Assembly: GCA_020055645.1 (NCBI GenBank)
Contig: CM034546.1
Location: 24,552,001 to 24,616,000 of the forward strand
Reading direction: 5' to 3'
Source of the DNA: Tomocerus qinae
Lineage: Eukaryota; Arthropoda; Collembola; Entomobryomorpha; Tomoceridae
Length of the DNA stretch: 64,000 nt
A program made the position numbers and the translations under genes. Shown here piece by piece: positions 56,950-64,000 of the stretch (the first letter of the stretch is position 1; each line of letters begins with the position of its first letter). The notes beneath the pieces are model-generated. The model searched no databases, was not told the origin of the DNA, and saw only the letters and a list, made by a program, of their open reading frames with translations.

Positions 56950-58779
56950 CCCAATGAAATCTAAATCCGTCTCAAACTTTAATAAAAATTCCTCATAAGT
57001 GCTAACTCAAATTAAATAATAATATGGCCAGTCATTCAACTTAGTTAATATTCATGAGCGTCCTATTCAGCTACTTACGCATTCATGTTTGTTGACCTGA
57101 CATTGTTCAAAGTCAAAATGATAGATATCGAAGCTAAGTTGAATGCACCAGACTGTCGCCAATTAATTAGCATAAACCATACGCTTAGCTATGAGAAGTT
57201 AGACAAAGTCCCGAATCTTCACCGTAGGATAGACCAAAGTCTAAAGATTCAATGGGGCTATTCAAGAAAAATTGGAAAAGTTTAGACAGAGTTTTGTTTA
57301 GATTTCATCAAAATGCTAAACGTTTAGTTAGAAAAATTTAATAGTAGTCCCGCACTACTTTACTAAAATGCGCAATATTATATTCTGCAGTTTGCTTAGA
57401 CACTAAATAATATTTAAATCCCTTTAAAACTGAAAGAATATAAAATGACATGAAACGAATAGTTTGTGCACTGCCCCAATGGCGATGATTGAAATACGTT
57501 TCGATTATTGCACAAATTTTGTATGTTTCGAAAGTACACGGCAAAATGTCTGGCTGTACTTTGATATAACAATTATATCGAAAATTTTCATCTAACACGC
57601 ATAAGGGATGAAAAGGAAACATGACAATTCATAATTTAATTTTAAATACCAAAACCGAAAAAGAATAATTAATATTACTTTTATTTTGCATGTAAGAAAT
57701 ACCAATTGCCATGAAAAGCTAGTATAATAATATTACTGTACTATTTCATTATAGGCCAGGGTTTATTTATTAGGATAAATTGCCCCCCCTGGTATAATTA
57801 ACGAAATGGAAAGTACGTGTTTCCCATAGAAAAATAATAAATTCCGTATTTTTTAACCAAATGTTGCCTTAGAAAATGTTTTTTGAAAGCATTTGAATTA
57901 ATGTGTATAATAAGGACATATAATTGTGTAATGTAACAAAAAATATGCGTGAGGGTATAATATTTAATGCCAGTATATTATGCCGGGGCAATCGAAACCC
58001 TGTCTATACACTACATACACGTATACACTACACATTCCCAAAATGATCAAAATTTTGCCCGAAAAAGATTCATTTCATATCCCAAAATATGCCAAAACGT
58101 AGCTAAGACCCTCATAAACACTATAAAATTATCCCCCAATGTCGCAAAATTATTTTAGAGTACCTAATAAATAAATACTGTGCGCGAGTCAAACCTCATC
58201 ACCCACCGTGCACAAAATACCAAAATTTTTGCCCAAAAATAAATTTTTCATACCCCAAAATATATCCCCAACTTAGTAAATCGGTTATTCATCTTAGAAC
58301 AATGATCCCCAAAGTTGGCAATATTCGTTTAAACCACTAAATAATTAATATCGTGCGCAGTAGTCAACCTTCCTGCATCGTCTGTCTCTCGTATAAGCAA
58401 AAAATACTTTTTTGATCAATACTTTCACCCCAAGTTAGTTGAATATGACGTTTTAATGACCATTAAATTAGAAAGGGCCTATTCAAAAATCAAAATTGCA
58501 CGTCATACGGACGACCTGAGTGACTACTACGGACTACGACACACGACATTTAACCCAAAAAGTCGTTTTTCCGTTTTATGCCTTTATCTCCATATTCATT
58601 TAATTTATTTTAAAATGATAGAGGACTTACACTGAAGGAATAGGTACTTGAATCCACCGAAGTCCGAAAAAGTAAAGATGATCCTGAGTCCAACGAAGTC
58701 CCAAAGCAAAGATGATTCACCGTCCGTCCGAAATCCAATGTATGTTCCTCCTCCCGAAAAAAATTACTGCCCAGCGTCT
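56950..58779 (-). other. 5' leader of the Gypsy element
   Basis: 1.8 kb between the 5' LTR and gag, long for this family. Just inside the LTR the minus strand reads AGACGCTGGGCAGTAA, which may hold the primer-binding site (TGGGC...), but I cannot match it to a tRNA with confidence. No reading frame with a known domain. Confidence 0.5.
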
Positions 58780-59142
58780 TGTCAAATAGCAGGTGCTCTA
58801 GGGATGGTTTTAGCCCAAACGTTAGTGCCAGGTACGGTTTATTCGGGATGAAACAATGCCCGGATGTCGGAATGCCAATGAAATGCCGAGTGAACCACCA
58901 ACAAATCTTCTCTGCACATAGATTTATTCGGCTGTTCTCGTCCCAATACCAAAGCCAGACTGAATCTTTCTGGCGCACAACCCGCAACTACTACTGCTGC
59001 CACAAGCCTTCTCGAAGCAACCAGAGTTCGCGTCCTAAAACTCGAACTCTCATTGGCTCGATGAGTCCAGGCACAGCAGAGAGTAGTATTTAAATATTAT
59101 ACTACTATCTTATAGGTATTATAATGCTACTATAATGTCACA
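58780..59142 (-). repeat. 5' LTR of the Gypsy element (right edge)
   Basis: 363 bp, same ends as the 3' LTR. Its last 138 bp are repeated at 59501-59638 because of the later tandem duplication. Confidence 0.93.
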
Positions 59143-59996
59143 ATATTTATTGGAAAATATAATATGTGCTTGTAACTGTTTTTAAATGATTTATTTAATT
59201 AAACTGAATCTCTACCTTTACCTGAATGAGTATTTTTGAAACTAATGCTTCTTTAGTTGACACCCGTGGTACTTTTGTGTCCACTTATGCGAACATACTT
59301 TGTGTGGCGGATATTCTCAGCGTGTAGCACCTGGAACTAATTGCCACTATGATCTCCGTGAATGCCGAATGGACGATAGAGTTACATCCGCCTGGCTGTG
59401 CTAAACAGTGATAAATACATTCTACCTTTTATAATTATCATTATATTGTACCAAGTTAATAAAAGTTATGTACAGGGCCATCATGTATTATATTCTCTCA
59501 AGCCTTCTCGAAGCAACCAGAGTTCGCGTCCTAAAACTCGAACTCTCATTGGCTCGATGAGTCCAGGCACAGCAGAGAGTAGTATTTAAATATTATACTA
59601 CTATCTTATAGGTATTATAATGCTACTATAATGTCACAATATTTATTGGAAAATATAATATGTGCTTGTAACTGTTTTTAAATGATTTATTTAATTAAAC
59701 TGAATCTCTACCTTTACCTGAATGAGTATTTTTGAAACTAATGCTTCTTTAGTTGACACCCGTGGTACTTTTGTGTCCACTTATGCGAACATACTTTGTG
59801 TGGCGGATATTCTCAGCGTGTAGCACCTGGAACTAATTGCCACTATGATCTCCGTGAATGCCGAATGGACGATAGAGTTACATCCGCCTGGCTGTGCTAA
59901 ACAGTGATAAATACATTCTACCTTTTATAATTATCATTATATTGTACCAAGTTAATAAAAGTTATGTACAGGGCCATCATGTATTATATTCTCTCA
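59005..59996. repeat. 496-bp perfect-looking tandem duplication
   Basis: 59005-59500 and 59501-59996 appear identical by eye. The unit contains the end of the LTR plus 358 bp of host flank, so it arose after the LTR insertion. It may be real or an assembly artefact. Confidence 0.9.
59276..59404 (+). pseudogene. Cysteine-rich 42-codon frame (C-block copy, repeated at 59772-59900)
   Basis: The frame starts at a cysteine codon, has cysteines at spacing C-x3-C-x4-C-x12-C-x6-C-x11-C, and stops right after the last cysteine. An upstream in-frame TGA follows the only acceptor-like CTTTAG, so it cannot be spliced as it stands. The homologous stretch at 31054 is broken by indels. It looks like the terminal exon of a lost small disulfide-rich peptide gene; family unknown. 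Confidence 0.35.
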
Positions 59997-60097
59997 TTCC
60001 CTCTACTAAAGGCACTATACGACTACGACGATTAGGTATCAGAAATCCATTGCTACCCATGTATAGCTAATCTTTTTGCAGAGTTAATGACCTACAT
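59997..60097. repeat. End of the duplicated F-box block
   Basis: Alignable with about 32065-32169 (shared words TATACGACTACGACGA and CTAATCTTTTTGCAGA). Homology ends after GACCTACAT, marking the distal edge of the B/C duplication. Confidence 0.85.
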
Positions 60098-61180
60098 GAC
60101 GTCAAAACATATAAGTGCGCTAAAAATATTTTTAAAATAAAATAGGGAATTTTTTTCACCAACCCAGTACTAAATAGCTTGCCCTTAGATTGCAACGGCG
60201 ATTTAAATCGCTAATTAAATACTTTGTTATGCTGAAGATTACTGAAGGCACCTTTTCCCAAAGAAAACGGAAATAAAACTGTTTAAGCAATAAATCATAT
60301 TGTTGTATTAGTATGTATCTATAATACATTAATATCTAGTTCGTTATAATTTGGGGTTCATGTTTCCTTATTGATAAAAGTGTATGCTGTATGCAGTTAT
60401 CTCTTAACAGTACATGTCTAAATAATACATAAACAATAACGTGAAATATACTTCCATTATTTCTGACTAGGTTTCTATTAAATTTTTATATTATTTAGTA
60501 ATTGTTTAGTAATTAATTGATTATTTGTCTCCTAATTGCAAAAATTAACATTATAAGGTAAGGTTTATAAATTAAAGTCGTCGCTTTATTAGTTATCATA
60601 CATGATTTTGGCCCGTTTGACTAAGGAAGTCGATACTCTAATATTATTATGCTTTTGTTTAGTATGCGTGCGGTCCTTGTCTTGGAAAACTTTACAAAAG
60701 CTGACATTTGTACGAGTGTCCGTGAATTCGAAGAAACTGACGAGGTACGATTCTGTAGAAGTATGACCCACTGAATAAAATAATAATAAATACAAGGAAG
60801 AACAGCTACTACTTAACACAGCAATTGGAATATGAATACAAGTGGACAGCAGTATATATAATAATAGCTTGATATTGATTTAATATCGATTTATATTGAC
60901 CTAGAATCGTCCCTGCTTATGACAGAAAATAATCAGACTTGCGTGACTGATTACGATGCCCAGACTTAGAGTTAAAGCAGGACACGGCGCCAACGTGGGG
61001 GCTTTATAATACATCCGTGTCTTGGGAAACTTCAACCACAACAGACGTCAACAAACTACCCAGGAATAAGAGTCACTCGCAATATTATTTCATTTTACAT
61101 TTTTTACCTGTTCATTCTTTTACAATTATCAATAAAATACTGTAAATACTTTTACTGCAGATTTGAATTTTAAAACATTG
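60098..61180. other. No firm gene; probable promoter of the M16 protease gene at the right
   Basis: AT-rich spacer. A minus-strand frame at 60589-60768 follows a TTTATTCAG acceptor-like site, but no upstream exon with ATG was found. GGGCTTTATAATA at about 60998-61010 could serve as a TATA element for the gene to the right. Confidence 0.35.
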
Positions 61181-61192
61181 AACATTTCCAGT

Positions 61193-61284
61193 GGTTGAAA
61201 AATTCTTACCTGACGGTTACGAAACTTTCCTCAAAATTCGGATATATTTCAGTGCCAATTGAACCGCATTGTTTTGACTACCAG
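61193..61284 (+). other. Possible 5' UTR exon of the M16 protease gene
   Basis: Ends at CTACCAG|GTAAGT, a strong donor, and the next acceptor TTCCTCTAG at 61688 lies 22 bases before the ATG. The 5' limit of this exon is not determined. Confidence 0.4.
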
Positions 61285-61709
61285 GTAAGTAATTCTGTCA
61301 AATTTAAAACTTGTCTTAAAATATTTAGGTTTTCATATTTTTGCATGATTTAATATTATGTGAAGATAAAATCACTTTTTACTATTTGTGAAAAACGTAA
61401 ATAGTTCACATGCTGACAAAAATATATTAGCTCTTCAACAAAATAATGGTAACATCCTAACGCTTTTGATTGATCCTTATTTTTATAAGTTTTGTTTACT
61501 AAAACAAGGAATTAATGGGTTGACTTTTTCAATTATAACTGCGAGATAATAATGAATAAGCGTTACGAAACTGAAGAAATTATTATTTTAACTAGCATCT
61601 ATAGCAAAAACGTTCATATTCAGGATTTATAACCTTTGTACATTTTACTTTGTTGTTTTTATACACATTTTGTATGTATTTCCTCTAGAGACTCAGAAAC
61701 CCAGCAAAA

Positions 61710-63378
61710 ATGGGAAGTAGCAAACCTTACCCGACGATAGAAAAGTCGCCATTGGACAAAAAAGATTACATAGGGATAGAATTGGAAAACAAAATGAAGG
61801 TTCTACTAATTAGCGATCCTCTTACAGAGAAATCCGCCGCGTCACTTTCAGTAGCAGTTGGTAAGTGACATTTTGCATTTCTCTCTATACAAAACTGCCC
61901 TCCTTAAAAATGATTTTTAAATATTTGTATCAATTAGGAAGTATGTGCGATCCGGAGAATCTTCCTGGACTCGCTCATTTCTGTGAACATATGCTCTTTC
62001 TTGGAACCCAGAAATACGAAGCTGATAACGAATATTCAAAATTTCTTTCGGAAAACTCTGGATCGTCAAATGCTTGCACTACCAAAGATTACACGAACTT
62101 TTATTTTGATGTAGGCCCAAAATCATTGATTCCTGCGTTAGACAGGTATTATTTTGGATTTTACAAAAACTACTACTCTGCTAATAATAAAAAAGTAAAA
62201 AGTAATTCTAATAATTAATTAACTCATAGAAAAAATAAAACTAATATGAATAAACAGGTTTTCGCAGTTTTTTATTTCTCCTTTATTCACGGAGTCTTGC
62301 ACGGAGAGAGAAGTAAATGCTGTGCATTCCGAACACGAAAAGAATCTCACTGATGATGGCTGGAGAACATGGCAAGTGGATATTACTCTTACAAACCCTG
62401 CACATCCATATTCTCGATTTTCAACAGGTACAAAACATTTTACTTTTATAGATTTATTTTCTATCACGATTGTTTAAATCGAAATAATTTAATTGTTTGT
62501 TACAAATCGGAAGGATTTTAACCTTTTTCTCCTATATAATGACTTCGTATTACAGGCAATCGGGAAACATTATGGAAACTCCTCGGTTGGAGAACGTCGA
62601 CGTCCGAAATGAGCTAATGGAATTTCATAGGAAGTATTACTCGGCCAATTTAATGTGCTTGTGTGTTTTGGGTAGCGAATCATTAGAAGAATTGCAGGAA
62701 ATTGTCGAGGAAATGTTTTCAAAAGTAGAAAATCGAGACACGGAATTTCCAATGTGGCTAGAGTCACCGTATACAAACGAAGTTTTGGGAAAACAAATAC
62801 AAGTTGTACCTATTGAAGATGATAGGGAGCTAACGGTCACATTTCCTTTTCCGGATACGTTAATGCGCTACAAATCTTCTGTAAGTTCACTCAATACGGA
62901 AAATAATAATTCGTTTTTAAAAAATTAATTGAGAAAGTCATTTTTTGAAGGACGACAATTATTTGTCTCATCTGATTGGACACGAAGGTCCAGGAAGTCT
63001 TTTATCACTTCTCAAATCGAAAGATTGGGTTACATACTTAAATGCTGGGTCAACAATTCCTGCTAGAGGATTTGGTACATTCAAAATATGCAGCGACTTA
63101 ACTGAAGAGGGAATCTGAAATGTTGATGAGATTATTGTCCACATTTTTCAAGTACATTTACATTCTTAAGAAATTTAAGATTGTTATTAAAATGTTATGA
63201 AAATATTATGTTAAATAATTGCACTATTTATTTTATTCAGTATCTAAAGATGCTTTCTGAAACTGGCCCTCAGAAATGGGTGTGGGAGGAAATGAGAGAT
63301 ATTCATTCCATGATGTTTCGTTTCAAGGACAAAGAAGAACCTCAATCCATCGTTTCTGGGATTACAAATCTCATGCAT
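61710..63378 (+). pseudogene. Ide: Insulin-degrading enzyme (insulysin, M16 metalloprotease), N-terminal exons, with two lesions
   Basis: IDE cleaves small peptides such as insulin inside a closed two-half chamber. Six coding exons: 61710-61860, 61938-62145, 62258-62427, 62556-62880, 62951-63151 and 63241-63378, all with GT-AG ends and matching phases. The inverted zinc motif HxxEH is present (HFCEH at 61976-61990) in [14 protein letters not shown]; the third ligand lies in NAVHSEHEKNL in exon 3. Later landmarks are FHRKYYSANLMCLCVLG and [14 protein letters not shown]. Two defects: a one-base loss in exon 4 near 62571-62582 and an in-frame TGA at 63116-63118. The last exon ends at a GTAATT donor, and no further exon is visible by 64000, so only about 400 of the usual 1,000 residues are covered. 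It is a decayed copy or a gene with sequence errors that continues outside. Confidence 0.88.
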
Positions 63379-64000
63379 GTAATTAAATAATGGGATACAA
63401 TTTACGGGGTTGTAAAAATAATTATTTAGGCGGTAAAAAGAAATTTTTAAGCAGTTTTTTTATTGACAGTAAACTTTTATTTGAAGGACAGTAAAACAAA
63501 TGCAATAGGCTGTAGAACCAATTATAAAAGCAGTACCAGAAAATTGCTTTTTATTTAGGTATGTGATGTAATATAATAGATTGACTTAACTTTTGGACTG
63601 CAATGACTCTTGACGAAGATAACTTTGTATTTAATGTTTTTATGCCTAGTAAAAGGCTACTAAAGCTTATCCCATACCGAAAGCATTTCCACGTTGGTGC
63701 TACCTATAAACTAAACTGAATCGGATATCCTGTCTTTTAAAAAAAATAATTGACAGCAAAAAATATTACATTTGTAATCAGCCTTTACATGAGTCCTAAC
63801 CGCTGTAAAAAGTGGAGAATTTTTGAAGGTTTTTGTCATCATACTTTCTTGACTTTTTCTTAAATACTGATATTGAATGTACATTGATTTAATCCTAAAA
63901 GTGACCTATATATAACTGAATTACTCCTCCATTTTGTTAACCAAATATCATTATTTTAATACTGCCTTATCTATTGGTTCTACTGCCTATCGCAATTGTT
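63379..64000. other. Intron or 3' flank of the M16 protease gene
   Basis: AT-rich, no exon recognised. The next expected IDE exon is not here, so it is either beyond the window or lost. Confidence 0.4.

Larger units (their letters stand above)
48556..59142 (-). mobile_element. Ty3/Gypsy-type LTR retrotransposon, complete, 10.6 kb
   Basis: Two 363-bp LTRs (TG...CA) flank gag, protease, RT/RNase H, integrase and an extra 3' frame, all on the minus strand. The target duplication is ATAT (48552-48555 and 59143-59146). The intact target is seen in the B block near 30912. I see about 3 differences between the LTRs, so insertion is recent. The domain order PR-RT-RH-IN defines Ty3/Gypsy. The coding part nevertheless has several frame breaks and in-frame stops. 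Confidence 0.95.

Noticed and set aside
60589-60819. Minus-strand frame with a possible TTTATTCAG acceptor at its start
   Set aside because: Could be a terminal exon, but I found no upstream coding exon with an ATG and the composition is unremarkable.

Overview
This is an AT-rich eukaryotic window with small spliced genes (GT-AG introns of about 85 to 330 bp) in a sea of transposons. A divergent ionotropic receptor, LRR-type F-box paralogues, an insulin-degrading-enzyme gene, a Helitron, a Ty3/Gypsy element and many hAT-type MITEs all point to an arthropod. A springtail-like genome is my best guess, but that is inference from gene style.

Layout. 0.8-6.3 kb: two three-exon genes for small secreted peptides on the minus strand, a cationic Pro/Arg-rich peptide (831-1654) and a six-cysteine inhibitor-cystine-knot (knottin) precursor (5202-5875). 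A long-TIR element with a hAT MITE nested in it lies between them. A plus-strand signal-peptide reading frame at 6216 runs straight into a Helitron. 6.3-15.4 kb: a non-autonomous Helitron and a 7.5-kb Helitron with a broken RepHel gene and a 36-bp minisatellite. 16-21 kb: a hAT MITE, a decayed multi-membrane-span receptor-like gene and another Helitron. 22-32.5 kb: F-box gene A (intact) and F-box gene B (one frameshift) with duplicated TATA promoters, MITEs, a foldback element and a Helitron. 32.7-42.4 kb: simple repeats, an ionotropic receptor gene with one frameshift, two hAT-type elements, and an unusual 1.6-kb TIR element built from 18-bp palindromes and a 40-bp dyad array. 43.8-46.1 kb: a retroelement remnant ending exactly where F-box copy C begins. 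46.1-60.1 kb: a second copy of the gene B block, split by a 10.6-kb LTR retrotransposon and followed by a 496-bp tandem duplication. 61.2-63.4 kb: the first six coding exons of an insulysin-type M16 metalloprotease.

The paralogous B and C blocks act as internal controls. B shows the empty site of a foldback and of the LTR element, and C shows the empty site of a Helitron, so three insertions can be placed to the base. The order of events in C is block duplication, then LTR insertion, then tandem duplication.

Single-base frameshifts recur in otherwise well-preserved genes (F-box B and C, the receptor, insulysin, pol). Either many genes here are freshly dead or the assembly carries indel errors; sequence alone cannot decide.
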